From Mesorhizobium sp. M4B.F.Ca.ET.058.02.1.1 (GTDB lineage: Bacteria; Pseudomonadota; Alphaproteobacteria; Rhizobiales; Rhizobiaceae), in contig NZ_CP034450.1 of assembly GCF_003952505.1 (NCBI RefSeq), forward strand, positions 1,736,001 through 1,800,000: a DNA stretch of 64,000 nucleotides, given 5' to 3'. The translations under genes and the position numbers were made by a program. The notes beneath the pieces are model-generated. The model saw only the letters and a program-made list of their open reading frames with translations. It was not told where the DNA came from and did not search any database. Shown here in pieces: positions 7,139 through 16,751 of this stretch. The stretch's first letter is position 1. Each line of letters starts with the position of its first letter.

Positions 7139-7990
7139 TCATTCCGTCGTTTCCGTTTCCTCTTCGGCCGGATCGGAGGTCGTGTCATCGGTCGTCGCCG
7201 CGGCGGCGTCCTGCTCCGCCAGCTTGGCAGCTACCTGGTCGATCTTGTCGTCGAGCACGCCCGTGGCCCACTCTGTGACCTCGTCGTCGACCGGCTTGTT
7301 GGCCATCTCGGCAAGCGCCGCGTCGAGCGATGGGACTTCGGCAGCGGCTTCGTCGGCCGCGGTCTGGGCCGCGGCGGCTGCCGCTTCGGCCTCAGAGATG
7401 GCAGTCTCCTGATCGGCGATCTGCCCTTCCAGATCGGCGATCTGCGCGGCCTTGGCCGCCTCCTCCTCGGGCGTTGCCGGCGTCAGCGCATTCGCCTCGG
7501 CGAGCTGCTCGTTGAGGTCGGCGAGTGCGGCCTGGGCGTCGATGACCGCCTGATTGGCGGCTTCGACCGCGGCCTGGGCGTTCTGGGCATTCGCGGATGC
7601 CATCACATAGGCCTGCACTGCGGCGAAGTTCTTGCTCTTGGAGTTCATGTAGGCGTTGATGTTGCGCTGCAGCGAGTTCAGCCGGCCGAGCTTGGCGTGG
7701 AGGTTCTTCTCCTTGGGCGTGGCGGCGACCTCGACGTCATCGACGGCGGCCTGCGTCTTCTTGCCTGACTTGGCCGATGCCGACTTGCCATGCGTGCTCT
7801 TGCCGTGCGTGCCGGAATTGCCGTGCGTGCCGCTCTTGCCGGAATTGCCGCCGCCACTATTGCCGTGGCTGCCGCCACTGTTGCCATGGCCGCCGCCGTT
7901 GCCGCCGCCATTGCCGTTGCCGGCCAGCGCCGGAGAGGCCAGGAGCGCGAATGCGGCCACCGCCGCCAATAGGGTTTTTCGGGTTGTCAT
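7139..7990 (-). CDS. exported Gly/Asn-rich, Ala-rich coiled-coil protein
   Basis: 283 residues. A signal peptide spans 1-24 (LLAAVAAFALLASPALAGN). A low-complexity region of Gly, Asn, Ser and His follows at about 25-75 (GNGGGHGNSGG type). A long Ala/Glu/Gln region with heptad character runs to about 250 (AAEAANQAVIDAQAALADL, AEAAAAAAQTAADEAAAE), and the tail is acidic. ATG 7990 has GAGGAGG 6 bases upstream. The layout resembles exported structural or matrix proteins; no catalytic motif is seen. The N-terminal composition resembles the two exported proteins at 32272 and 33272, but the C-terminal domains differ. Confidence 0.75.
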   Translation of the reverse strand: MTTRKTLLAAVAAFALLASPALAGNGNGGGNGGGHGNSGGSHGNSGGGNSGKSGTHGNSGTHGKSTHGKSASAKSGKKTQAAVDDVEVAATPKEKNLHAKLGRLNSLQRNINAYMNSKSKNFAAVQAYVMASANAQNAQAAVEAANQAVIDAQAALADLNEQLAEANALTPATPEEEAAKAAQIADLEGQIADQETAISEAEAAAAAAQTAADEAAAEVPSLDAALAEMANKPVDDEVTEWATGVLDDKIDQVAAKLAEQDAAAATTDDTTSDPAEEETETTE

Positions 7991-8287
7991 AGTACCTCCT
8001 CGGGGATTCGCCACCTCGCCTACCCGCTATAGCAGTGTCGTATGCAAATTTGCTAATTCGAAGAAGTAAACTTTAGACAAATATAGTAGCGATGCGCGAC
8101 CAACGCGCCGAGCGGAACGGGTAAGATATTGAAACCAAAGAGGATTATGGCGAACCAATAGCGACTGCACCCTTTGGACCGCAGAAGCCCTATACTGATC
8201 AGACCTTGGTCCTAACTGATCATGGGACGCAGTTACGCCAGCAACATCTTGCAGAACACCAAGTGAAACCTTTTGGCGGCAAGATGC

Positions 8288-8695
8288 TCAGCTTGCAACC
8301 AAAGGTACAGTGACTGTCGTTGCGTAATTGATCGGATACTGGTCGAAATACGGGAACTCGATGACGAAGGCGTAGCTGGCGGTCAGGTGCGCCATCTTGA
8401 AGCCGCCGCTGGCGGGATCGGTCGCTATCGTCACGACGACGTTCTTCAAGCCCAGCGCCAGCAGTTTCTGGGTGGCGATCGCCTGGATCTGGCTCTGCGA
8501 GAGCGTGTTGTTGAGCTGCAAGGCGCGGGCCGACGTTTCCAGCGTGTAGCGGACGGTCGACGTGGCATTGAACGACCAGCCGAACGCGAAGATCCCGAAC
8601 AGCAGCATCACCAGGAACGGCGCGATCAGCGCGAACTCCAGCCCGGCGCCGCCGGACCGGTCGCCGAGCCATCTGGCGATCCGTTCAGCGGACAC
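8288..8695 (-). CDS. TadE-like pilus assembly protein (second)
   Basis: 135 residues. The N-terminus [21 protein letters not shown] is the TadE-type leader helix with the conserved Glu before the hydrophobic stretch; the rest is a periplasmic beta-rich domain. TadE-like pseudopilins take part in assembling Flp/Tad pili used for adhesion. The GTG start at 8695 lies 6 bases after AGGAGG in a strong AGGAGGTGATCC ribosome site, and the gene overlaps the previous one by 11 bases, indicating translational coupling. Confidence 0.88.
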   Translation of the reverse strand: MSAERIARWLGDRSGGAGLEFALIAPFLVMLLFGIFAFGWSFNATSTVRYTLETSARALQLNNTLSQSQIQAIATQKLLALGLKNVVVTIATDPASGGFKMAHLTASYAFVIEFPYFDQYPINYATTVTVPLVAS

Positions 8696-9125
8696 GGATC
8701 ACCTCCTGATGGGTCATCACGCGCGGATCCGGAAAGATGCCGAAATTGAACGGCGGCACCCAGGTGCCCGTCGCCGTGATCTGGATGAAGGCATTCGGCA
8801 GCTTGGTTCCGCCGCAGATCGTGGTCTCATCCACCACCGTGGTGCCGCACTTGTAGGATCTGACAAGCACGACCGCGGCATCTTCGGGCTTGTTGTCCCA
8901 GCTCGAAAACGCGACCGCCTGCGTTCCCGCGTCATTGGTCGCGCCGGCCATCACCAGATTGGCCGCGGTTTTGACACCGGCGCGCATCTGCAGGTAGCTC
9001 GTCACGTAGGACCAGCCGTCGGCGATGCCGAGGCAGACGAGGCACAGGATGGGCAGCACCATGGCAAATTCCACGGCGGCTATCCCGGTCTTGTCCCGGA
9101 AGATGCGTGCGACCCGCTCACCCAT
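8685..9125 (-). CDS. TadE-like pilus assembly protein (first)
   Basis: 146 residues with the TadE signature [21 protein letters not shown] at about 14-34, followed by a periplasmic domain with two Cys (YKCGTT, TICGG). It lies between the TadG-like gene (stop 9130) and the second TadE gene and is tightly packed with both, so the three form one operon. The core Tad machine (cpaA-F, tadBC) is not in this window. ATG 9125 has only a weak ribosome site; coupling to the upstream stop is likely. Confidence 0.88.
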   Translation of the reverse strand: MGERVARIFRDKTGIAAVEFAMVLPILCLVCLGIADGWSYVTSYLQMRAGVKTAANLVMAGATNDAGTQAVAFSSWDNKPEDAAVVLVRSYKCGTTVVDETTICGGTKLPNAFIQITATGTWVPPFNFGIFPDPRVMTHQEVIRVR

Positions 9126-9129
9126 CCGG

Positions 9130-10380
9130 CTACTCGACGAGCTGAACGGACTGCGCCGCCGGAATGTCCTTCATTCCGTAGCTGGTGCAGTCCTGCTTGA
9201 TGGTCGTGCTGCCGGACCACTGGATGGTGTCGGCGACGACCTGGGTGCAGCCGCCGTTCCCGGAGAAATTGCCGAGGTAGTTGACCTGCTGCCTGGGGAA
9301 ATAGATGGCGCCGGTCAAAAGCGAGTCCGCCGTGCCGTTGAACGTGCTCTGCGCCGCGGTCCCCGTCCTGTCGCCGTAGAACAGCACGCCGGAATAGGTG
9401 CCGGAGGTCGGCGCGCTCAGGTTCACCGTGGCGTTGCCGTTCATGCTGACGGTGTTGCTGCCGGACATGAAGATGGTCACGCCGGTGCAGGGTGCGGCGC
9501 AGGTGATGACCGCGTTGGCGTTGATCTTGAAACCGCCCTGCACGACATAGACACCGGAAGAAAGCGCGACATTGCCCTTGAGGTCCATGCCGCTGCAGTA
9601 GGTGCCGGCCTGGAGCGTTTGCGACGTCTTGTTGCCGTTGACATTCCTGCACGGGTTGGTGGCCGCGGGCGTCGGCAGGCTGGCGTAAGGATCGGCGGCA
9701 GGCAAGGCCTTGGTGACGTTGGAGCTGCAGGTCGTGGTCGCCGGATTGTTCAGCACCATGCCACCGACGGTGACAAGGCAGTCGGCCTTGAGCGCGGCCG
9801 ATCCCTGCGTCCTGATGGCGTCCGCAGCAACCGAATTCGACATGATGACGCAGCCGGTGAGGTTGACGCTGGTGTTGCCGGAGAAGAGCGCCGCCTGCGG
9901 GGCCGACTGATTGAGCGCCTGGACGCAGGCCTTCGAGGCGTCGGTGATCAGCGCTACCGCCCTCGCCCGCTGCGGAACCGGGCTGCTGTTGAAGATGGCC
10001 GTGAAATAGCGATCGAGCTGCTGGTTGACGATGACCTCGACCGCCTTCTTCGCGGTGTTGGGGCCTGAAGACGGCGGCGTGTTGACCTGGATCGTGCCAG
10101 CAAAGCCGTTGGTGGTTGCCGAGGTGGTGGAGGCGGCGACGATGGTCGGGTTGTCCGAACCGGCGACCTTTTCCAACGCGCCCGCATAGGCCGCGGCATC
10201 GGCCACCGCCTGCAGCTTCAGGCTGCTGTAGTACCAGAGCGAGGTCTCGACACCGAGGCCGGCGCCGCCAACGACCACCGGCAAGGCGAAGGCGAAGATG
10301 ACGGCGACGTTGCCGCCCGCGCCTCTGCGTCCCAGCAGGCGGTGAAAGTGATCCATGAAGAAACGGGCGCGCAATGCCAT
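9130..10380 (-). CDS. TadG-like Flp pilus assembly protein
   Basis: 416 residues. A TadG-type leader GGNVAVIFAFALPVVVGGAGL is followed by LGVETSLWYYSSLKLQAVADAAAYAGA, the usual opening of TadG-related proteins. The large periplasmic part has repeated Gly/Asn/Thr-rich beta segments and several Cys, without a clear von Willebrand MIDAS motif. It heads the TadG-TadE-TadE operon and probably anchors the pilus at the envelope. The start is uncertain: ATG 10380 was chosen, with ATG 10356 (MDHFHRLL) nearer the leader; the frame is open up to 10467. Confidence 0.85.
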   Translation of the reverse strand: MALRARFFMDHFHRLLGRRGAGGNVAVIFAFALPVVVGGAGLGVETSLWYYSSLKLQAVADAAAYAGALEKVAGSDNPTIVAASTTSATTNGFAGTIQVNTPPSSGPNTAKKAVEVIVNQQLDRYFTAIFNSSPVPQRARAVALITDASKACVQALNQSAPQAALFSGNTSVNLTGCVIMSNSVAADAIRTQGSAALKADCLVTVGGMVLNNPATTTCSSNVTKALPAADPYASLPTPAATNPCRNVNGNKTSQTLQAGTYCSGMDLKGNVALSSGVYVVQGGFKINANAVITCAAPCTGVTIFMSGSNTVSMNGNATVNLSAPTSGTYSGVLFYGDRTGTAAQSTFNGTADSLLTGAIYFPRQQVNYLGNFSGNGGCTQVVADTIQWSGSTTIKQDCTSYGMKDIPAAQSVQLVE

Positions 10381-10504
10381 GCCACCATATGAGCAGGCAT
10401 GCATAAACGAATGCCTAAGATTTTCGCTCGACTTGTCGCGGGCGCGCTTGAAGGGCCGATTTTTCAAAGACTTGCCGCAAATGGCGCGTCTTTGATATAG
10501 CGGC

Positions 10505-10741
10505 TTATGGCGCCCTGAGGATATCGGCGCCCGGCTGCTCGTCGAACAGCACGGAACAGCCGCGTTCCAGCGCCACGGCCGACAACTCGTTCGCCACCAT
10601 CTCGTCCGGCGAAATGAAATCCCCGGTCAGCACGCGCAATTCCTCCACTGCCCGTGCCATCGAAACCAGGCGTCCGGCGGCACGGCCGGTGACGCAGGCA
10701 TTGACGATATAGACGAGGTCTGAAATCTCGAAGTGGCCCAT
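10505..10741 (-). CDS. small hypothetical protein
   Basis: 78 residues starting MGHFEISDLVYIVNACV, mainly helical, ending GADILRAP. ATG 10741 has GGGAGG about 8 bases upstream and begins the region of regular composition; the frame continues open to 10882 without support. It is transcribed divergently from dinB, about 290 bases away. No family recognised. Confidence 0.6.
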   Translation of the reverse strand: MGHFEISDLVYIVNACVTGRAAGRLVSMARAVEELRVLTGDFISPDEMVANELSAVALERGCSVLFDEQPGADILRAP

Positions 10742-10940
10742 GTCAGGCCTCCCGCAAACGGCGTCCCTATCCGTCAACAACGCCGCCGGCCAGACGATGT
10801 TCCGGTCTTCGGCATCGTACCTCGTAATGCTGCACTGCGCTGCGACGTCCCCCAAAGTGGCAAAAAAACGAGATTCCGACAAGATTGCGCATCCTCGCCG
10901 TTGGCCGCGACGAATGCCCTCGCCGGGCCCTCGGCGCCGC

Positions 10941-10974
10941 TTGACAACAGACCCTGTTTGTTCTCTTTTTGTTC
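10941..10974 (+). promoter_or_regulatory. dinB promoter with alphaproteobacterial LexA (SOS) box
   Basis: A -35-like TTGACA at 10941-10946 is followed by GTTC-N7-GTTC at 10960-10974, an exact match to the direct-repeat LexA box of Alphaproteobacteria. The box sits between the -35 and the expected -10 region, where a bound repressor would block polymerase. It is about 60 bases upstream of the dinB start. Confidence 0.85.
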
Positions 10975-11032
10975 GACAAAAAATTCCTTAAAACAGGCCC
11001 TGCTAATGCTGCAACGCCGCAAGGTGAACGGG

Positions 11033-12286
11033 ATGGCGCAGGGCGCAGAAGCCACCATCCTGCATGCCGATCTCGACGCCTTCTATGCCTCGGTCGAGCA
11101 ATTGCTCGACCCCTCGCTCAGGGGCAAGCCGATCGCCGTCGGCGGTGGCGTGGTGCTGGCCGCCTCCTATGAAGCGAAGGCCTTCGGCGTGCGCGGCGGC
11201 ATGCCCGGCCGCAAGGCACGCGAGCTTTGCCCTGAACTCATCTTCGTCGGCGGCCACTTCAGCGAGTACCAGCGCCTCGGCGACGCGGCGATCAAGGTGC
11301 TCGACGATTTCACGCCGCTGGTCGAGCGGATATCGATCGACGAGGCCTTCGCCGACGTCGCCGGCTGCACGCATCTGTTCGGGCCGCCCGACGAGATCGC
11401 CCATGCCATCCGCCGCCGCGTGAAGGCTGAGCTCGGCCTGCCGATCTCGATCGGCGTGGCGCGCACCAAGCATCTGGCCAAGATCGCCTCGCAAGTCGCA
11501 AAACCCGACGGGCTTGTCGTGGTCGAGCCCGGCACCGAGCTCGCATTCCTGCACGACCTGCCGGTCACGCTGATGTGGGGTGTCGGCCCGGCGACCAGGG
11601 CGCGGCTGGCCGACATTGGCGTCGAGACCATCGGCCAGCTCGCTCGCACCCATGGCGGCGCGCTGAAACGCCTGCTGGGCCCGGCCGCCGGCGAAAAGCT
11701 CGCAGCGCTTGCCTGGAACCGCGACCCGCGCCGGCTGGAAACGCACCGCCGCGCGCACTCCGCCGGCGCGCAGTCGGCGCTTGGGCGCAAGCCGGCGCTG
11801 CCGCGCGTCTTCGTGCCGACGCTGCTGCATCTCGCCGACCGCGTCGCCAGCCGCCTGCGCGCCAAGGCGCGGCCCGGCCGCACCGTAACGGTGCGCGTGC
11901 GCTTCGCCGACATGCGCGCCGTCAGCCGCTCGGTGACGCTGGAGCAGCCGATCCAGGCCACCGCGATGCTGGCCGAGATCGCCGAGGAACTGGTGCGCGG
12001 CGTGCTCGCCGCCAATGCGCAGGAGCGGGAGATTTCGCTGCTTGCCATCTCTGTCTCGCATCTGGAGGAAAGTGCCGAGCTGCAGCTCGAACTGCCGCTC
12101 GGCCTCGCCGACGAGAAGCTCAGGCCCGGCAGCCGCAAGGGCCTCGCCCGCTTCGGCGCCGACCGCGCCATCGACAAGATCCGCCAGCGTTTTGGGCGGG
12201 AGGCGGTCGGCTACGGCACGGTGGCGCTGGAAGCAGCACGCTCGGTGCCGGATGCGTTCAGGGAGCTGGCCGAGAAGGAGCTGTAG
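11033..12286 (+). CDS. dinB: DNA polymerase IV (DinB), Y-family
   Basis: 417 residues. Translesion polymerase with the catalytic HADLDAFYASVEQ (Asp13) and SIDEAF (Asp103, Glu104) motifs, helix-hairpin-helix region around MWGVGPATRARL, and a C-terminal little-finger domain (RVRFADMRAVSRSVT). The length is a little above E. coli DinB (351) because of a C-terminal extension; no clear beta-clamp peptide was identified. ATG 11033 has AAGGTG 6 bases upstream; ATG 11006 in the same frame is an alternative. The LexA box upstream shows it is induced by DNA damage. It appears monocistronic. Confidence 0.95.
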   Translation: MAQGAEATILHADLDAFYASVEQLLDPSLRGKPIAVGGGVVLAASYEAKAFGVRGGMPGRKARELCPELIFVGGHFSEYQRLGDAAIKVLDDFTPLVERISIDEAFADVAGCTHLFGPPDEIAHAIRRRVKAELGLPISIGVARTKHLAKIASQVAKPDGLVVVEPGTELAFLHDLPVTLMWGVGPATRARLADIGVETIGQLARTHGGALKRLLGPAAGEKLAALAWNRDPRRLETHRRAHSAGAQSALGRKPALPRVFVPTLLHLADRVASRLRAKARPGRTVTVRVRFADMRAVSRSVTLEQPIQATAMLAEIAEELVRGVLAANAQEREISLLAISVSHLEESAELQLELPLGLADEKLRPGSRKGLARFGADRAIDKIRQRFGREAVGYGTVALEAARSVPDAFRELAEKEL

Positions 12287-12431
12287 TTGGCCGATCGCCA
12301 ACCCTACCGGCGACCGGTGCTCCAGTAGCGGTGGACCCTGACGCCGCCGGCGCTTCCGCCGCGCCATGGCTCGCAGGCGATCCCGTCACGGTCGGCATCA
12401 TGTGTCGGCCAGTAGCCGGGTGGCCCGCGAC

Positions 12432-12560
12432 GCCAATCTCCCCGTCGGGGAGATGGCCGGCGGGACAGAGGGGGCTCGGCGGCGGGTGGCGCCCTGCGAG
12501 GACTCCCTCTCCGTCTGCTTCGCGGCCACCTCCCCCGCCATTTGGCGGGGAGAGGCGGGG
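12432..12560. repeat. composite intergenic palindromic element
   Basis: Two hairpins. The first, GCCAATCTCCCC / GGGGAGATGGC (12432-12457), belongs to the family at 6431 and 54618. The second, around 12530-12556, has CCCCGCC / GGCGGGG arms and shares CGCGGCCACCTC with the element at 43370-43505. It fills most of the 315-base gap between dinB and the SRPBCC gene; no coding signal is seen there. Confidence 0.7.
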
Positions 12561-12601
12561 CGTCGTCGCCGTCACCGCTGCGCTCTCTCGGGCGACATGC
12601 C

Positions 12602-13045
12602 CTACTGATTGATCTCGGGCTCGACGAGTTTTGCCAGGTTGCGGAGCGACTCCTGCCAGCCGAGATAGCAGGCTTCGACCGGGATGGCGTCCGGAATGCC
12701 TGCCTGCGTGATGTCGAGGTCGGTGCCGCACGATACTTGCTTCAGGATCACGGTGACCTGGATCTCGCCCGGCAAGTTGGGGTCGTCGAACCTGTCGGTG
12801 TAGCGCAGGCGCTCGCCCGGGACGAGTTCGAGATATTCGCCGCCGAAGGCGTGGCTGCCGCCCGTGGTGAAGTTGCGGAAGGACATTTTGAACGTGCCGC
12901 CGACCTTTGCCTCGAAACTATGCACCGTGCAGGTGAAGCCGTTCGGCGGAAGCCATTTCGCGAGCGCGTCCGCTTCGACGAATGCGCGGTAGACCTTCTC
13001 CGGCTTGGTCGCCAGAACGCGGTGCAAACGTACGGTGCTTGGCAT
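12602..13045 (-). CDS. SRPBCC/AHSA1-family protein
   Basis: 147 residues of the START-like (Bet v 1 fold) family: RVLATKPEKVYRAFVEADALAKWLPP at the N-terminus, then GGTFKMSFRNF and a C-terminal GWQESLRNLAKLVEPE helix, the usual AHSA1 pattern. Members bind hydrophobic ligands or act as Hsp90 co-chaperone-like proteins; no specific ligand can be assigned. ATG 13045 follows AGAGAGGA 7 bases upstream. It converges on dinB and is probably a single-gene unit. Confidence 0.9.
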   Translation of the reverse strand: MPSTVRLHRVLATKPEKVYRAFVEADALAKWLPPNGFTCTVHSFEAKVGGTFKMSFRNFTTGGSHAFGGEYLELVPGERLRYTDRFDDPNLPGEIQVTVILKQVSCGTDLDITQAGIPDAIPVEACYLGWQESLRNLAKLVEPEINQ

Positions 13046-13189
13046 ATCGTATGTCCTCTCTGATTTGCTGATCGATGCCCCAAGGACGTACGGGGGCCTG
13101 GCCAGTCCGACACGGGCTGTCAAATTTCTTGAAGCCCTGCCCTCTCCCGCTCCCTGCCCTGCTCAGCGAAGCATGTGAGGCGAATGCTT

Positions 13190-14257
13190 TCAACCCATCG
13201 CCTGGCGGATGGATTTGGAGAACCGCGCGAGGAAGGCCGGCCGCGACGCGGCGTCGAGCTTCCAGGACAGCACGGCGAGCGCCATCCTTCCGGGCAGCAT
13301 GCCGACGGACAGGAACCAGGCGGCAAGCATGGCGCGACGCCTGAGCGAGGCCGTCATCTCGAGGCTGGCGACGGCGCCGTGCGCGGCAAGCGCCAGTTTG
13401 GAATCATTGGCGACCGGGTGCCGGTCGGGGTCGGCGCAGAGCGAGGCGAGCCGCTCCTCCAGATGAAGCGTATCATGCAGGACGGTCTCGGCCGGCTCGA
13501 CCGCCAGGCCGACGCCCGAGACCTGGCCCGACAGCGCCGCCATGCGGTGGAAATCATGCGCCACCCGCCACCGCGCCCGCTCGGCAAGCTTTTCGCCGAA
13601 GACGGAATGGTTGGCGCCGTGGATACGGTAGGCGCCGACGCATTCCTCGATCGACTGCACCTGCCCGTAGAGCGGCGCCAGCGTCGCCAGATAGCCATCG
13701 GCGCCCTGGCGGAAATCGGCTTCGGGGATCGGCATGATGGTGTCCAGCGTCGAGCGTTCGAAGGCGAGTCCGCTGGTCACCGTCGTCTGGTAGCGCCCCT
13801 TGTGCAGCAGCTTCGGCACCACGTCGCCATCGTCGAAGGGAAGTTCCGGCGGCGGGAAGACATCCTTGACGCGCTGTGCTTCGTCGACGATGTGCAGCCG
13901 CGACTGCACCTGCGCGGTCGCCGGATCCCAGGCGTCGACGATCCTGGAGACGGCGTCCGGGTAGAGATAGTCGTCGGCGTCGAGGAACAGCACGATCCTG
14001 CCTGAGCTTGCCGCGAAGCCGGTGTTGAAGGCGGCGGCATGGCCGCCATTCCTTGGCCGCAGGCAGGCGCGGATGCTGTCGCCATAGGATTCTATGACCG
14101 CCGCCGAACCGTCGCTCGATCTGTCGTCGACGACGATGACCTCGACGTCGTCATGGTCCTGGCCGAGCGCGCTGTCGACGCTGCGTTCGAGGAAGCGCGC
14201 GTAATTGTAGTTCGGGATGATGATGGACACCGGAATCCGGCTGGGCATCGGATGCAT
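13190..14257 (-). CDS. family 2 glycosyltransferase
   Basis: 355 residues. The GT-A domain at 1-220 has VSIIIPNYNYARFLERSVDS, VIVVDDRSSDGS and the DXD-type metal site FLDADDYLYPD. The C-terminal 130 residues are helical with a hydrophobic stretch (AMLAAWFLSVGMLPGRMALAV) that may sit on the membrane. It transfers a sugar from a nucleotide donor, probably in surface polysaccharide synthesis; donor and acceptor are unknown. ATG 14257 has GAGGT about 9 bases upstream. No other glycan genes are adjacent; the glycan operon begins at 36.6 kb. Confidence 0.9.
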   Translation of the reverse strand: MHPMPSRIPVSIIIPNYNYARFLERSVDSALGQDHDDVEVIVVDDRSSDGSAAVIESYGDSIRACLRPRNGGHAAAFNTGFAASSGRIVLFLDADDYLYPDAVSRIVDAWDPATAQVQSRLHIVDEAQRVKDVFPPPELPFDDGDVVPKLLHKGRYQTTVTSGLAFERSTLDTIMPIPEADFRQGADGYLATLAPLYGQVQSIEECVGAYRIHGANHSVFGEKLAERARWRVAHDFHRMAALSGQVSGVGLAVEPAETVLHDTLHLEERLASLCADPDRHPVANDSKLALAAHGAVASLEMTASLRRRAMLAAWFLSVGMLPGRMALAVLSWKLDAASRPAFLARFSKSIRQAMG

Positions 14258-14971
14258 CGCGTTGGACCTCGCATTTGCTTTGGTTTCGGCGGAACCCGCA
14301 GGAATAAGCCTTAAGCCCGCGAGTTTCCCTGGGGCAAGACTTGCGCTTGCCTCGGGTGGACGGGTTGCGTTGCGACGTCAGCTGAGCGGCCGCGATTGCC
14401 TTCGAGGGTCATCCGCCGCAGGCATTCGGCGCGCCGCGGCAAGGCAGTCGGGGATCCGGTCCGGATGGTGCAGCGGCCGGCTCCGACGGGAATGGTCCTT
14501 CATTCGATCCGGGACAGTGCGTCCCGCGCCCCGAAGGCATATCCGGAGTGTGACCGCGAAATGCGGCCGTAACAAGCCCGGGGCGTCGATTGCGCCCCTC
14601 AGGCTGGAGCGGACGTTGCTCCAGTATTTGTCCGTACGCAGTCCCGGACGGAAAACCGCTGCGCACTTTTCCTGGAATTGCTTCTAGCTTACGCAATCCC
14701 GGACGGAAAACCGCTGCGCACTTTTCCTGGAATTGCTTCTAGCTTACTTGAAGCCCCCGCTTCTCATATTATGGATTGCCCATATGACTGGTTCGTGATC
14801 GACCGTATGACCGAAATGCAACACGTCCACCCTAAGGTCTGCCCGCGATTTCCGGTGCCGGAACACCTTTGCGACGTGTCGACAAGGCGGCCCGGCACCG
14901 GCCAAAGTCACGCCCCTTGACCGCTTCGGCGGTTGGGACGAGCGTAGCGGCAGACTTTGCCTGGGGGACCC
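14258..14971. other. 714-base intergenic region
   Basis: It separates the glycosyltransferase from adenine deaminase, transcribed divergently, so it holds both promoters. Apart from the tandem 55-bp repeat at 14636-14745, I see no gene; short open frames have no ribosome site or family resemblance. Confidence 0.5.
14636..14745. repeat. tandem pair of 55-bp hairpin repeat units
   Basis: Units 14636-14690 and 14691-14745 match at 54 of 55 positions. Each has the core CGGACGGAAAACCG followed by ACTTTTCCTGGAATTGCT, with imperfect inverted arms (GCAATCCCGG...GGAAAA and TTTTCC...GGAATTGC). It is the same family as the repeats at 18157, 20417 and 49769. Confidence 0.85.
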
Positions 14972-16680
14972 ATGGATTCGAAGAAACTGCTGACCCGCAT
15001 GATCCGCGCCGGCGCCGGCGAGATTCCCGCCGACCTGGTGGTCCGCAACGTGCGGCTGCTCGATGTCGTCACCGGCAGGGTGAGCGAAACCGACATCGCC
15101 CTCGTCGGCGACCGCATCGTCGGCACCCATGCGCGCTATCAGGCTGCCGAGGTGATCGACGGCCGCGGCCGCTTCGCCGTGCCCGGCTTCATCGACACGC
15201 ACCTCCACATCGAATCCTCGCTGGTCAGCCCGCTCGAATTCGACCGCTGCGTGCTACCGCACGGCGTCACCACCGTGCTTTGCGATCCGCATGAGATCGC
15301 CAACGTGCTGGGCGTCGAAGGCATAAGCTATTTCCTCGACTGCGCCGAGCGGACCATTCTCGACGTGCGGGTCAACCTGTCGTCCTGCGTGCCGTCGACG
15401 GCGTTCGAGACCTCGGGCGCGCGGCTGGAGGCGGAAGACCTCGTCCCGCTCCGCGCCCATCCCAAGGTGGTCGGCCTCGCCGAGGTGATGAATTTTCCCG
15501 GCGTGCTCGCCGGCGACGAAGGCATGATCGCCAAGCTCGACGCCTTTTCAGACGGCCACATCGACGGCCACGCGCCGCTGCTCAGGGCCAGCGGCTCAAC
15601 GGCTACCTGGCGGCCCGCATCCGCACCGACCACGAGACCACGACCGCGGCCGAGGCACGGGAAAAGCTCGCCAAGGGCATGGCGATCCTGATCCGCGAGG
15701 GCTCGGCCTCCAAGGACCTCGACGCGCTGGCCGAGATCCTCGACGCCGATACGTCGAGCTTCGTCGCGCTGTGCACCGACGACCGCAATCCGCTCGACAT
15801 CGCCGAGGAAGGCCATCTCGATTCCTCGATCCGGCGGCTGATCGCCAAGGGCCGGCCGCTGCATCATGTCTACCGCGCCGCCAGCCATTCCGCGGCGCGC
15901 ATTTTCGGCCTCACCGATCGCGGCCTGGTGGCGCCCGGCTGGCGTGCCGACATCGCCCTGCTCGACGACCTCGAGGACTGCCGGGTGAGCGATGTCGTCT
16001 CCGCGGGACGGCTGGTGACGCCGGAACTGTTCGAGACCCGAGGCACGGTGGCGCCGGTCGGCCTCGGCTCGGTGAAGGCGAAGCCGGTCACGGCGGATGC
16101 CTTCCGTGTCGAGGCCAGGGCGGGCCGCAACCAGACGCCGGTGATCGCGATCAAGCCCGGCCTGATCATCACCTTCCGCGAGGACGCCGCCCTGCCCGTC
16201 CTCGATCAGTGCCTGCAGGCCGACCCCGAGGCCGACATCCTCAAGGCCGCGGTGGTCGAGCGGCACGGCAGGAACGGCAATATCGGCAAGGGTTTTGTCC
16301 GGGGCATCGGCCTGAAGCGCGGCGCCATCGCCTCCTCGATCGGCCATGACTGCCACAACATCACCGTGGTCGGCGCCACCGACGCCGACATGGCGGTTGC
16401 GGTCAACCGGCTGATCGAGATGGGCGGCGGCATGGCGGTGGCCGACAACGGCGTCATCACCGCAGAACTGGCGCTGCCGCTGGCCGGGCTGATGAGCCTG
16501 GAACCCTTCGAGACCGTCACCCATGCCCTGCATCAGTTGCGCGAGGCGACGCGCGACATCGGCTGCACGATCCCCGAACCCTTCCTGCAGGTGGCGTTCC
16601 TGGCACTGCCGGTGATCCCGCATCTCAAGCTCACCGACATGGGCCTGTTCGACGTCGACAGGTTCGGCTTCGTCGAGTGA
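14972..16680 (+). pseudogene. ade: adenine deaminase, broken by one missing base
   Basis: Two frames read together give 569 residues, full length for the AdeC family (adenine to hypoxanthine and ammonia; metal-dependent amidohydrolase). The first part has the [13 protein letters not shown] metal site and [16 protein letters not shown]; the second has CTDDRNPLDI and the C-terminal SIGHDCHNITVVGA block. The frame changes at about 15584-15586: after HAPLL the expected SGQRLNGYL is reached only if one base is added (AG|GGC for an expected AGC GGC). The start ATG 14972 has GGGGGA 6 bases upstream. All motifs are intact, so this is either a recent mutation or a sequence error. Confidence 0.9.
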
Positions 16681-16751
16681 GGCGACCGGCACCTGCCGGC
16701 GCAGCAAAAGGCATGCGCTGTCGGGGCACGGTCGGGATCTAAATCCGTCCC

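Noticed and set aside
11003..12367. 454-codon minus-strand frame opposite dinB
   Set aside because: DinB has all polymerase motifs and an SOS promoter on the plus strand; the minus frame is a codon-bias artefact.
14636..14745. CRISPR-like pair of repeats
   Set aside because: Only two adjacent 55-bp units with no spacers, and the same unit occurs singly elsewhere; it is a dispersed hairpin repeat.
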